This document shows positions 1-8,102 of a DNA stretch of 32,651 nt, piece by piece. How positions within the stretch are numbered: position 1 is the stretch's first letter; each line of letters opens with the position of its first letter. Where the stretch lies: the NCBI GenBank assembly GCA_012512505.1, contig JAAZEB010000196.1, positions 1-32,651 of the forward strand, in the 5' to 3' direction. Origin of the DNA: Armatimonadota bacterium (lineage in GTDB: Bacteria; Armatimonadota; JAAZEB01). The notes beneath the pieces are model-generated. The model worked only from the letters and a program-made list of their open reading frames with translations. It was not told the origin of the DNA and ran no database searches. The position numbers and the translations under genes were made by a program.

Positions 1-653
1 ACCGCCAATGCTTCGCCCCTACGGTTCGCGTACGGTTCGCGGCACCCCAAACCGCTGTAGGAGGAGTCCTCGGGGTCGGAGACGCCGATGGGTCGGACGC
101 CGGCGTCCCGCCGGCCACCTTCTCACCCCGCCGTAGGAGTCATCCATGCCCGGCGGGCACCCAGGGCGGGTGGCAAGAGACCTTTTCCAGGGTAGAGCAG
201 CGGGGGTGCCGTGGCGACGCGGCTACCCAGCAGAAGCCCGATCGTTCGGGCACTCCGGTAATCACCTGGGAGAGTAGCGGAGCGCCGCAGCAATGCGGCT
301 TCCTAACAGTGTGAAGCCCGACTGCTTGGGCATTCCGGTAATCCCCTGGAGGAATAACACCCCCTCGGCATCGGAGACACCTTCTACATCGGGGGAGGCC
401 GGCGAGACGCCGGCGATCCGACCCGTCGGTGTCGGAAACGCTTCTTACACCGAGGGGCCGGCCCGGCGGGCGGCCTCCCAGAAGGATGTGGCTGGGCGGC
501 CGCAAGAGGCTATTTTCAGGTAGGCGTCTCCTGACGCCGATGGGTTGGTAATATCGGGGTCGGAGACCCTCCTACGTTGGGCCAAGGGGTGGCTGGCACC
601 CCCCGCCATAGGAGGCGTCTCCGACGCGATGACTGAGGAACGAGGATGGTTGC
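1..653. repeat. Repeat-rich non-coding island
   Basis: No credible gene is seen here; open frames on both strands are Arg/Pro/Gly-rich and lack ribosome-binding sites. The stretch is built from short repeats: an 11-nt tandem duplication (tacggttcgcg at 20-30 and 31-41), a 38-nt imperfect direct repeat (233-270 and 313-350), and several copies of a GTCGGAGAC-type motif in both orientations (76-84, 559-567, and inverted at 619-627, with variants near 371, 432 and 525). The phrase gacgccgatggg occurs at 81-92 and 533-544. The same GTCGGAGAC and GTAGGAG words recur near 7020-7040 and 21700-22080, so this is one member of a dispersed intergenic family. Its function is unknown. Confidence 0.6.
233..350 (+). 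repeat. Two-copy imperfect direct repeat, 80-nt period
   Basis: A unit of about 38 nt beginning gaagcccga is found at 233-270 and again at 313-350, with 7 mismatches by hand alignment. Both copies share the block tccggtaatc followed by ccctgg or acctgg. The starts are exactly 80 nt apart. Nothing coding overlaps them. Confidence 0.6.
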
Positions 654-1490
654 TTAGTCCAGGCTGCGCAGGAACTGGACGGCGCGGCGGACATCGCCCA
701 TGGCGTCTTCGCCGCACTCGCGCTCGATGGCGTAGAAGCCCTGGTAGCCGTGCTCCTTGAAGATGGCGTGCAGCGCCGGCCAGTTGGTCATGCCGGTGCC
801 CAGCGCTACCTCTTCGCCGGAGCCATCCGGGCGCAGCACCGAGTCTTTGGCGTGGGCGTGGACGACGTAGGGGATGAGGGTGCGCAGGCCCGCCACCGGG
901 TCGAAGTCACGCATCGCCTTGTCGTAGTCGAACGGCACGCCGTGGCGCTGGGCGATGATCGGCGGCCAGAGCAGCAGGTTGGCCGGGTCGAAGTTAACGC
1001 GCAGCGAGGGAGAGTTGATCTCTTCCATCAGGGTGCGCACCAGGTAGGGCGGCTCCGGGCCGGTCTCCAGGGCCAGGGTGGCGCCGATGCTGCGGCCGTG
1101 CTCGGCCACTTCGGCCAGTGAGTCGCGGAAGCGGCGGTAGCGGTCGCTGCTCGTGTCTTCGGGGCAGATGCCGGCGTGGGCCATCCAGAGGCCGTTGGCC
1201 ACGTCGACGGCGGTCTCGTTGAGGCGTTTGGCCCAGGCGATGTTCTCGCGCAGGCCCTCCTCCTCGCCCAGATCCACGTTGCCGCCCCAGCCGATGAGGG
1301 CCGACACCTCCAGGCCGTAGCTCTGGATGCGCTTCAGGATCGCTTTGCGCTCGGCGCTGGTCTTGTGCTCCAGGTCCAGGGCGCCGCCGTAAGCGCCGAT
1401 ATGCACGCCTTCGACGCCGAGTTCGCGGGCAATCTCCATGCCGCGGAACGGATCGGCTCCGCCGGTCGTTGGGATGATGGCGATCTTCAT
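654..1490 (-). CDS. Sugar phosphate isomerase/epimerase-like TIM-barrel protein
   Basis: 278 residues of the xylose-isomerase-like TIM-barrel superfamily (AP endonuclease 2 type), whose members usually isomerise or epimerise ketoses, inosose or keto-acids using a divalent metal. Candidate metal ligands are E142 (in LETGPE), D168 (in FDPANL), H211/H213 (in VVHAHAKD) and E256 (in AIERE). The ATG at 1490 is preferred over an upstream in-frame ATG because GGAGG lies about 8 nt before it and the protein then begins with beta-strand 1 (MKIAIIP). No signal peptide is seen, so it should be cytosolic. It is last in a same-strand run after the gamma-glutamyltransferase-like gene, 86 nt away. The substrate cannot be told from sequence. 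Two other barrels of the superfamily occur at 7075-7971 and 14617-15414. Confidence 0.88.
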   Translation of the reverse strand: MKIAIIPTTGGADPFRGMEIARELGVEGVHIGAYGGALDLEHKTSAERKAILKRIQSYGLEVSALIGWGGNVDLGEEEGLRENIAWAKRLNETAVDVANGLWMAHAGICPEDTSSDRYRRFRDSLAEVAEHGRSIGATLALETGPEPPYLVRTLMEEINSPSLRVNFDPANLLLWPPIIAQRHGVPFDYDKAMRDFDPVAGLRTLIPYVVHAHAKDSVLRPDGSGEEVALGTGMTNWPALHAIFKEHGYQGFYAIERECGEDAMGDVRRAVQFLRSLD

Positions 1491-1576
1491 CGATAGTCCT
1501 CCACCCGGCGGCACGCCGTCGCGCTACCGCCGTCTGCCTCCCTGTTCGATGGGAGAGGGCGGAGGTTCCTGCCGCC

Positions 1577-3121
1577 TTAGAGGCCAACGGCCAGGCCGGC
1601 CGTCCGGGGGTCGGCGATGCCGATCAGCCGGCCGCCGTCCACCCGCTGCACGGCGTGTACCGTTGCCACCGTGCCATAGCTCAGGGTGTAGCCGAGCGCC
1701 CGGAGGTAGTCCGCGGCGGGTCGGGGCAGGTGGGGCTCGATCCACAGATCCGCTGCGCCCTCGGTGTGCAGGCGCGCGTAGGCCACAGCATCCTCTACCG
1801 GCAGGTGCACGCCGCAGAAGTAGACGAGGCACTGCAGCACCGCGCTGACGATCTTGCGGCCCCCGAAGCCTCCCAGCGCCAGGATCGGCCGCCCCTCCTT
1901 CAGCACGAGCACCGGGCACAGGTCGTGGAGGGGTCGCTTGCCGGGGGCGGCGGAGTTGGCGCGCCCCGGCAGCGGGTCGAAGCGGTCCATGCCCCCGCCC
2001 AGCAGCGTGCCGGTGCCAGGCAGGGAGACGAACGGGCCGAAGGCACTGCCGTGCGTCAGCGCCAGCGATGCCAGGCCGCCGTGCCGGTCCGCGGTGGTGA
2101 TCTGCACGGTGCCCCCGGGCAGGCCCACCACCTCCGGGCCGTGCAGCACCGCGGCGGCGTGTACCTGCTGCTCAACCCGCTGGCGCAGGGTGGCCGCGTG
2201 GGCGTCCGACAGCAGCCAGTCCAACGGCACGGCGACCGCCTCCGGGTCGCCTAGGTACGCCAGGCGGTCGGTCCAGACCGCCTGCAGGGTGAGGAGGAGC
2301 GTGTGGTAGTAGCGCAGCGACTGCCGCCACAGGTTGTTGAGGTCCATCTCTTCGAGGATCTTCAGCCCCTGCAGCACGCTGGCACCGCCGGCGGGGAGCG
2401 GCGCGGTCTGGATCTCGTAGTCGTGGAAGCGGATCCCCAGCGCCGGACCCTCGCGCGGCGTGTAGGCCGCCAGGTCTGCCTTGGTCAGCATGCCTCCCTG
2501 GGCTTGAACGTGCGCCGCGATCGCGTGGGCGATGCTGCCCCGGTAGAACGATTCCACCCCTTCGGCGGCGAGTTGCTCCAGCAACTGGGCGTGGGCCTCG
2601 TTGGTCACCAGATCCCCGGGCGCGGGCACCCGCCCCCCCGGCAAGAGCCACTCCGCCGTCTCCGGGAAGGCGGCGATCTGCTGCTGGTGTGCCTCAAGGT
2701 GGGCAACGTAGGCCGGCGATGCCGGGAACCCCTCGCGCGCCAGCCGGATCGCCGGGGCGGCGGCTTCCGCGAAGGAGAGCGTGCCGTAGCGCGCCAACGC
2801 CCGCGCCAGGCCCGCCGGCGTGCCGGGCACCGCCAGGGCCAGGTAGCCAACGGCGGGAATCACGCCGTCCACGGCCGCCGGCGCCCGCGCGCCGAACTCC
2901 ACGCAGCCGACCTGCCCCGTGGCGGCATGGTAGGTTACCAGCGCCCCGCCACAGCCCGCCAGGCCGCACTCGGCGGGGGCCACCACCCCGGCGGCCAGGG
3001 CAGCCGCCACCGCCGCGTCAACGGCGTTCCCGCCGGCGCGCAGCACCGCCACGCCGGCCCCCACCGCCTGCCCCGGGCCGACCACCATCCCCTCGGTGGA
3101 TTGCACCGTCGTCGCCTGCAT
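1577..3121 (-). CDS. Gamma-glutamyltransferase-like Ntn hydrolase (divergent)
   Basis: 514 residues, full length for the gamma-glutamyltranspeptidase family, which self-cleaves before a Thr to form a two-subunit N-terminal-nucleophile hydrolase. Family blocks are clear: EGMVVGPGQAVGAGVAVLRAGGNAVDAA near the N-terminus, GTVQITTADRHGG around the expected cleavage site (T338 aligns with the catalytic Thr), PGTGTLLGGGMDRFDP, PGKRPL and the oxyanion GG of GGFGG. Odd points: the Arg that binds the gamma-glutamyl carboxylate (family REtAP) is Gly (G77 in FGARAP), and the Ser-Ser pair of the PLSSM block is His-Asp (PLHDL). True gamma-glutamyl substrates are therefore doubtful. The start at 3121 follows AGGGGG; an in-frame ATG pair lies slightly upstream. 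No signal peptide is seen, whereas classical enzymes are usually periplasmic. Confidence 0.85.
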   Translation of the reverse strand: MQATTVQSTEGMVVGPGQAVGAGVAVLRAGGNAVDAAVAAALAAGVVAPAECGLAGCGGALVTYHAATGQVGCVEFGARAPAAVDGVIPAVGYLALAVPGTPAGLARALARYGTLSFAEAAAPAIRLAREGFPASPAYVAHLEAHQQQIAAFPETAEWLLPGGRVPAPGDLVTNEAHAQLLEQLAAEGVESFYRGSIAHAIAAHVQAQGGMLTKADLAAYTPREGPALGIRFHDYEIQTAPLPAGGASVLQGLKILEEMDLNNLWRQSLRYYHTLLLTLQAVWTDRLAYLGDPEAVAVPLDWLLSDAHAATLRQRVEQQVHAAAVLHGPEVVGLPGGTVQITTADRHGGLASLALTHGSAFGPFVSLPGTGTLLGGGMDRFDPLPGRANSAAPGKRPLHDLCPVLVLKEGRPILALGGFGGRKIVSAVLQCLVYFCGVHLPVEDAVAYARLHTEGAADLWIEPHLPRPAADYLRALGYTLSYGTVATVHAVQRVDGGRLIGIADPRTAGLAVGL

Positions 3122-3216
3122 CACACCCCCTGCGGGCATCATACCCGGGCGCGGGGATCGTATGCGCCGGCGATGGCGGTCAGGTAACTCCCACGATGGC
3201 GCGCGCCGGAGGGCGA

Positions 3217-4038
3217 CTACTGGAACGGGTCCACCCACATCTGCTGCGGATCCACCTGCTGCGGGAGCCAGTGGCCGGGCACCCAGCCGGTGGGCGACTG
3301 GATGTAGAGGCCACGGAACGGCCCTTCAAGCACGCGGTAGAGCGGTCCGTAAGGCCCGAACCCGCTGAGCCGGCCCAGGGCATCGGCCGGGGGAATCCGC
3401 TGCTCCGGCGGGTAGAGCTGCTGCAGCTCTTCCTGGAAGCGCGCCCACTCCTCCTGCCGCTGGCGCTCGGCGTCGGTGGCGGGTGCCGAGTCCTCCTTTG
3501 GCGGGGACTGACCCTCGGCGTCGGCCACCTCCTCCTCCGGCGGCGCATCCAGCGGCACCGGCTGGTCGAGGCGCACGCGAATGGCGTGCGGCGGCAGCGG
3601 GATCACCGACAGGCGGGTGAGCCGCACGCCGGCATCCAGCTTGAAGTCGCCACGGAAGCGCCGGACGTGCTTGGGCGGGAGGCGAATCTGCCGCGCGTCG
3701 CCCTGAATGTCGAAGGCGACCGCCGGCTTCTCCCCGCTCCACAGCAGCACCCGCAGGGTGGGCACCACCGGTTGGCCGGTGACGTTGCGCAGACGCAGCG
3801 TCAGGCGGTATTCCCGCTTCCCCTGGCGGGTGCGGCGGTGCTGCAGTTGGAAATCCTGCACCAATACGCCCAGCACCTCTTGGTTGACGCGCACGGTGCC
3901 GGTGGCGGACTCCACCGGGAAGAACGACGTGCCGGTGGGTGCCGCCCGGGTGGCCCCCCCGGGCGTCTCGCCGCTTGCCGAACCGCTCGCTGCCGCGACG
4001 CCGAGCAGGAGCACCATCAGTCGAAAAAGAGTCTGCAT
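3217..4038 (-). CDS. Secreted protein of unknown function with acidic linker
   Basis: 273 residues; I recognise no family. Residues 1-23 look like a signal peptide (MQTLFRLMVLLLGVAAASGSASG), so the product should be exported. Residues 45-165 are rich in alternating hydrophobic and charged residues and look like a beta-sandwich. Residues 170-225 form a Pro/Glu/Gln-rich, probably disordered linker (APPEEEVADAEG, then RQRQEEWARFQEELQQL). The last 50 residues are Gly/Pro/Trp-rich and end in PQQMWVDPFQ. AGGAGG about 8 nt upstream fixes the ATG. It is divergent from rsmG and about 95 nt before the gamma-glutamyltransferase-like gene on the same strand, so the two may be co-transcribed. Confidence 0.75.
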   Translation of the reverse strand: MQTLFRLMVLLLGVAAASGSASGETPGGATRAAPTGTSFFPVESATGTVRVNQEVLGVLVQDFQLQHRRTRQGKREYRLTLRLRNVTGQPVVPTLRVLLWSGEKPAVAFDIQGDARQIRLPPKHVRRFRGDFKLDAGVRLTRLSVIPLPPHAIRVRLDQPVPLDAPPEEEVADAEGQSPPKEDSAPATDAERQRQEEWARFQEELQQLYPPEQRIPPADALGRLSGFGPYGPLYRVLEGPFRGLYIQSPTGWVPGHWLPQQVDPQQMWVDPFQ

Positions 4039-4222
4039 CCCCCCACCTCCTCTGCAACCGGGTGTGTCTCTTTAGGGAACGCCGCACGCGCGCGCTGGTT
4101 CCCCCGGGGATCGGCGCCCCGGGGCGCCAGGAACGCCCCGCCGCCCGGCGAACTCCTCCCCGGATGGATGATGGCGCCGCGCTGGTGTCGGAGGCGCGGC
4201 GGGCGGGGAAAGGGTTCGGGTG

Positions 4223-4978
4223 ATGGCGGAGCAGGAGCAGGCGTCGGAGGCACTGCCAGAGCGGCCAGCGGCGGAGCTGCTGCAGGAGGGAGCGGCCGCG
4301 CTGGGCATTCCCCTGGCGCCGGAGGAGCTGGCGCGCTACGCCCGCTACGAGCAGGAACTGAGCGACTGGAACCAGCGCATGAACCTGACGGCCACCACCG
4401 ACCCCCGGGAGATCGCCGTCAAGCACATCCTGGACTCGCTCACCTGCTTTTGCGCGGTGTCGGTAGACGCCGGCACGCGGGTGCTGGACGTGGGCACCGG
4501 CGCCGGCTTCCCTGGCCTGGTGATCAAGATCCACGCTCCCGACGCCCCGGTGGTGCTGCTGGACAGCACCCGCAAGAAGCTGCAGTTCCTGGAACACCTG
4601 ACGGGCGTGCTGGGGCTGAGCGGCGTCGAGACCCTCCACGCGCGCGCGGAGGAGGCCGGGCGCGACCGGCGCTACCGTGAGCGTTTCACCCTGGTGGTGG
4701 CGCGCGCCGTCGCCGCGCTGCGCGTCCTGCTGGAGCTCTGCCTGCCCTTCGTGCGGGTGGGGGGCGCCTTCCTTGCCATGAAGGGGCCGCGCGGCGACGA
4801 GGAGGTCGGTCCGGCACGCCACGCACTCTCGGTCCTCGGGGGTGAGGTGGAGCGCGTGGTGCCGCTATCGCTCCCGTTCGGGGCGGGCGAGCGCCGCCTG
4901 ATCGTGGTGCGCAAGCGCCGTCCCACGCCTCCGGCCTACCCGCGCCAGGTCGGCACTCCCACCCGCAAGCCGCTGTAG
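4223..4978 (+). CDS. rsmG: 16S rRNA (guanine-527-N7) methyltransferase RsmG
   Basis: About 251 residues, a little longer than usual for GidB/RsmG, which uses S-adenosylmethionine to methylate G527 of 16S rRNA in the cytosol. Diagnostic blocks are WNQRMNLTA, HILDSL, the SAM-binding motif LDVGTGAGFPGL (residues about 88-99), VLLDSTRKKLQFLE and VARAVAALRVLLELCLPF. The C-terminal tail after RLIVVRKR is Pro-rich. A GTG (4220) directly precedes the ATG (4223) in frame; AAGGG lies about 8 nt before the ATG, which is chosen. The gene stands alone, divergent from the secreted protein at 3217-4038 and followed by a strong hairpin at 5104-5134, rather than next to mnmG as in many bacteria. Confidence 0.95.
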   Translation: MAEQEQASEALPERPAAELLQEGAAALGIPLAPEELARYARYEQELSDWNQRMNLTATTDPREIAVKHILDSLTCFCAVSVDAGTRVLDVGTGAGFPGLVIKIHAPDAPVVLLDSTRKKLQFLEHLTGVLGLSGVETLHARAEEAGRDRRYRERFTLVVARAVAALRVLLELCLPFVRVGGAFLAMKGPRGDEEVGPARHALSVLGGEVERVVPLSLPFGAGERRLIVVRKRRPTPPAYPRQVGTPTRKPL

Positions 4979-5103
4979 CGACGTCGGGGAAGGACTCGCA
5001 CCGCCCGCGCGGAAGAAGGGCCTCAGACCCCCAGGGGGCTTCCTCCACCCTCTCTCGAACGGTTCGCGGAGTCACAACCGTGTGTCGCTTGAGGGATCCG
5101 GCA

Positions 5104-5134
5104 CGGCCGGCAGGGCTACCTCATCTGCCGGCCG
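5104..5134 (+). terminator. Perfect 10-bp hairpin between rsmG and the secreted glycosidase-like gene
   Basis: cggccggcag (5104-5113) pairs perfectly with ctgccggccg (5125-5134) around an 11-nt loop. There is no U-tract. It lies 125 nt after the rsmG stop and 33 nt before the next ATG, so it may end rsmG transcripts or be a leader structure of the downstream gene. Confidence 0.45.
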
Positions 5135-5167
5135 CACGCGCCTTGGAGTGCGGAAGGGCAGGTTGCC

Positions 5168-6859
5168 ATGCTCGAATGGATCGTGTGCGTCGTGCTGGTG
5201 GCGGCGGTGCTGGCACCCGGGGCCGCTGCCGAAGCGCCCGGCTGGCAGCCGGAGGAGTTTCCGATCAGCTACTGGGTGGGCCCGCCGGTGGAGCAGAACC
5301 GGCTGGATGCCTGGCAGACGGTGGCGAATGCCAACTTCACCGTCGCCGGCCCGATGTGGGGCTACAGCGTTGCCGAGAACCGGAAGATGCTCGACTTCTG
5401 CCGGCAGGTCGGCATCAAGGCGCTGGTCGTCGATTCCCGCATCTCTCCCGACCTGGCGACCGATGATGCCCTCACCAAACACGTGAGTGCCATCGTCAAG
5501 GACTACGCCGATCACCCCGCGCTCTACGGCTACTACCTTCAGGATGAGCCGAACGACAGCCTCTTCCCCTTGCTCGGACGGCTGAGCGCCGCCTTCCTGC
5601 GCCGCGACCCAAAACGCCTCCCCTACATCAACCTCTTCCCCACCTACGCGTCCGTCGCGCAGCTTGGCACTCCTACGTATGCGGACCACGTCGACCGCTA
5701 CCTGCGCCTGGTGAAGCCACCGGTGCTGAGCTACGACCACTACTGCCTGATGCAGGACGGCACCGACCGGGCCGACTATTTCGAGAACCTGGGCCTCATC
5801 CGGGAGTACGGGCTGCGTTACAACACGCCTCCCTGGAACATCATCCTCTCCCTGCCTCACCTGGCCTACCGAGACCCGACCGACGCCGAGATGCGCTGGC
5901 AGGTCTACACCTCCCTCGCCTATGGGATGAAGGGCATCATGTACTTCACCTACTGGACGGGTAAGGAGGATGACCAGGCGGGCCGCATGGCGATCGTCGA
6001 CTCGCAGGGGAGGCCAACCAAGCGCTATGGCATCATTCGCCAGCTAAACGGCGAGATGAAGGTCCTGGGCCGCATCCTCCTCGGTCTCACCTCCACCGGC
6101 GTCTACCACAGCGGTGAGATCCCCCCGGGCTGCACCCGGGCCGGAACAGATCTCCCGCTCACTCTGCCGGCGGAGCAGCCCCTGGTCCTCGGTCTTTTCC
6201 GCGGGCGCGATGGCAGCGAATGGGCGATGGTGGTGAACCGTGACTACGACCGCGCGCAGGACGTGACGCTCGGGGTGAAGGGACACGTGGCCAGCGTCGG
6301 GGCGATCTCGCCTGCGGATGGCAAGGAGACCGCCTTGCCGCTCGCCGACGGAAAGCTGACGCTGCAGCTTGCGCCGGGCGATGGGCGGCTTCTGCGGCTG
6401 CTCACGCGCTTCGCCTACGCCGAGCTGCCGAAGCCGGTATCGGAGATCCGCTTCGAGTTTGACCGCGATACCGAGGGCTGGGGCGGCCTGAACTCCCTCG
6501 AGCCGCTGGCGGTCCAGAACGGCATCCTGCGGAGCAAGGTGGTTGGGCCCGACCCGTTCTTCTCGCGCGGGTGGCTGCGGATTCCCGCCAACCGCTACAA
6601 GGAAGTGGTGGTGCGGATGCGCCTGCGCGGCGCCACCTCGGGGCAGTTCTTCTGGACCACCAGCGCGGAGCCCAACTTCGGCGACGACAAGTACCTCAGC
6701 TTCCCGGTGAACGGCGACGGGCAGTTCCACGAGTACGTCATCCCCGTCGGGAAGCACCCGAAGTGGAAGGGGCAGGCGATCCGCGCCATCCGCCTCGACC
6801 CCACGGTCGGCGGCTGCATCGGCGAAACGGTGGAGATCGACTACATCCGCGGACGTTAG
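5168..6859 (+). CDS. Secreted TIM-barrel glycosidase-like protein with C-terminal beta-sandwich
   Basis: 563 residues with an N-terminal signal peptide (about 1-22, ending GAAAEA), so exported. Residues about 30-330 resemble the (beta/alpha)8 catalytic domain of clan GH-A-type glycosidases: a strand followed by YYLQDEPND (D126-E127-P128) is a good acid/base candidate, and later blocks include VLSYDHY, WNIILSLPHL and GIMYFTYWT. Residues about 340-420 look like a beta-rich domain of the kind that follows such barrels. Residues about 440-563 (FEFDRDTEGWGG to EIDYIRGR) resemble a carbohydrate-binding jelly roll. AAGGGCAGG lies just upstream of the ATG. The substrate is not identifiable. It ends on a decayed MFS gene on the opposite strand. 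Confidence 0.75.
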   Translation: MLEWIVCVVLVAAVLAPGAAAEAPGWQPEEFPISYWVGPPVEQNRLDAWQTVANANFTVAGPMWGYSVAENRKMLDFCRQVGIKALVVDSRISPDLATDDALTKHVSAIVKDYADHPALYGYYLQDEPNDSLFPLLGRLSAAFLRRDPKRLPYINLFPTYASVAQLGTPTYADHVDRYLRLVKPPVLSYDHYCLMQDGTDRADYFENLGLIREYGLRYNTPPWNIILSLPHLAYRDPTDAEMRWQVYTSLAYGMKGIMYFTYWTGKEDDQAGRMAIVDSQGRPTKRYGIIRQLNGEMKVLGRILLGLTSTGVYHSGEIPPGCTRAGTDLPLTLPAEQPLVLGLFRGRDGSEWAMVVNRDYDRAQDVTLGVKGHVASVGAISPADGKETALPLADGKLTLQLAPGDGRLLRLLTRFAYAELPKPVSEIRFEFDRDTEGWGGLNSLEPLAVQNGILRSKVVGPDPFFSRGWLRIPANRYKEVVVRMRLRGATSGQFFWTTSAEPNFGDDKYLSFPVNGDGQFHEYVIPVGKHPKWKGQAIRAIRLDPTVGGCIGETVEIDYIRGR

Positions 6860-7038
6860 GCCTGCCGGGCGTGGGGCTCGGCGGCGGTGACCCAGCCAGC
6901 GGTGGCACCTGCCAGAAGCGCGGCCATGGCGCCTGCCACCCCGATCACCCCACCAATCGCGCTGCTGATCCCGAAGAGCCGGCCTCGCCGGGTGGCGGGG
7001 ATCCTCTTCGCCACCAAGCCGACGTAGGAGTCCTCCAT
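6856..7038 (-). pseudogene. Remnant of an MFS transporter gene
   Basis: An open frame of 60 residues reads EDSYVGLVAKRIPATRRGRLFG followed by a Gly/Ala-rich hydrophobic helix (ISSAIGGVIGVAGAMAALLAG). This matches the cytoplasmic loop and following membrane helix of major facilitator transporters (P-x-RRGRLFG). Intact transporters have about 400 residues and 12 helices, and neither flank continues the match, so this is a short relic. Its stop (6856-6858) overlaps that of the convergent gene ending at 6859. The 5' edge carries the GTAGGAGTC-TCCATG wording also seen in the 1-653 repeat island, which suggests a repeat insertion or a deletion end-point here. Confidence 0.5.
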
Positions 7039-7074
7039 GGCCGGCAGGCGGCCACCCAGAACTCCACTACTCCA

Positions 7075-7971
7075 TCAGGACCCGACCAGCCGCTGCAGGT
7101 ATTCCACGTCGCGGCGCAGCACCGCCTGCCGTTCCTCCGGCCGGAAGCGGCCGAGTGACTCATCTTCGAGGCACAGGTCGTGGTCGTAGCCGGCGTCGCG
7201 CAGCAAGTCGCGCACCCGCAGCAGGTCAATATCTCCTTCCTCCAGGGGGCAGACGAAGTCTTCGTAGCGCCAGCCGGGCTCGCGGCGGCGGTCGCGCTCG
7301 GAGGGAGGATAGCCGATGTTCTTGACGTGCGTGTGCCGGGTCTGCGGCGCGAAGCGCGCCAGCACCTCGTAGACTTCCACCAGCGGCAGGCCGGACCAGT
7401 AGAAGTTGCCGGTGTCGAGGGTGAGGCCCAGGCGCGGGTCAGCCGCCCGGTCGAGCAGCCCCTCCAGGAAGGCGGGGTCGTTCCCCTGAACGCCGTGGTT
7501 TTCGATTCCCAGATCGACCGGGGCGTCGGGCGTGGCATCGAGGATGCGCCGCACCGCCGTGGCAAAGCGCTCCAGGTGGGCCTCCCGGGCCTGCCCGGGA
7601 TCGGGCGGCGCCGCCGGCAGTCGCATCAGGGCATCGATGCGCACTACCGGGATCTGGAGGGCGCCGGCTGCCTCCACGACGCGGGTGACCCAGGCGATCT
7701 CCCGGTCTAGATCCTCCCGCCCGAAGTCGTTCGAGAGCAGGAACGCCGGCACGGTGACCCCCGCGTCTTCTAGGTGTCGGCGCAGCTCCTCCACGTCGTC
7801 GTCCGTCTCAATCGGCAGCGTGGGCCGCCCGGGCGTCGGCACGACGGCGGTTACCTGGTAGTCGCGGCCGACGCTCAGCTCCACGGCCGATATGCCAAGC
7901 GCGGTCAGCCCCTGACGGATCGACTCGAACCCTCCGGCCTGGAGGGTGGCATCGCGGATTGAAACGTGCAT
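7075..7971 (-). CDS. Sugar phosphate isomerase/epimerase-like TIM-barrel protein
   Basis: 298 residues of the xylose-isomerase-like TIM-barrel superfamily. Candidate metal ligands are E157 (LGIENHG), D186 (LTLDTGNF), H213/H215 (RHTHVKN) and a late Glu in CLEDES. The ATG at 7971 is chosen because AAGGAG lies about 8 nt upstream and the protein then starts at strand 1; a longer open frame reaching 8112 would overlap the divergent gene. It is divergent from the Gfo/Idh/MocA oxidoreductase at 8103, a common pairing in sugar or inositol catabolism, where one enzyme oxidises and the other isomerises or dehydrates the keto-sugar. It has a probable promoter at 7997-8024. The substrate is unknown. Confidence 0.87.
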   Translation of the reverse strand: MHVSIRDATLQAGGFESIRQGLTALGISAVELSVGRDYQVTAVVPTPGRPTLPIETDDDVEELRRHLEDAGVTVPAFLLSNDFGREDLDREIAWVTRVVEAAGALQIPVVRIDALMRLPAAPPDPGQAREAHLERFATAVRRILDATPDAPVDLGIENHGVQGNDPAFLEGLLDRAADPRLGLTLDTGNFYWSGLPLVEVYEVLARFAPQTRHTHVKNIGYPPSERDRRREPGWRYEDFVCPLEEGDIDLLRVRDLLRDAGYDHDLCLEDESLGRFRPEERQAVLRRDVEYLQRLVGS

Positions 7972-7996
7972 GGCGCTTCTCCTTCGGTCTGCGATC

Positions 7997-8024
7997 AGTA
8001 TACCCGCTCTGCCGCCCCCCGCAA
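7997..8024 (-). promoter_or_regulatory. Probable sigma-70-type promoter for the 7075-7971 gene
   Basis: On the minus strand, TTGCGG (8024-8019) is followed after 16 nt by TATACT (8002-7997). Transcription would begin near 7990, about 20 nt before the ATG. The -10 is one base from consensus; the -35 is weaker. Confidence 0.5.
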
Positions 8025-8102
8025 CCCTGGCGGCTGACAGGAAGGCGCGCCGTGCGGGAAGAAGAAGCGCCCGATGCTGGTCGGCACCGGGGAGGGAAGC
8101 GA

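Noticed and set aside
140-505. Long minus-strand open frame in the first repeat island.
   Set aside because: Composition is Arg/Pro/Gly/Cys-rich, it spans both copies of the direct repeat, and it has no ribosome site or recognisable domain.
1-653. A tRNA or small structured RNA gene in the first island.
   Set aside because: No cloverleaf, GGTTCGAATC-type T-loop or CCA end was found; the stems seen are short and belong to repeats.
2689-4680. Long overlapping open frame on the plus strand (663 codons).
   Set aside because: It is antisense to the gamma-glutamyltransferase-like and secreted-protein genes, and its Arg/Pro/Ala-rich composition is the usual shadow of GC-rich coding DNA.
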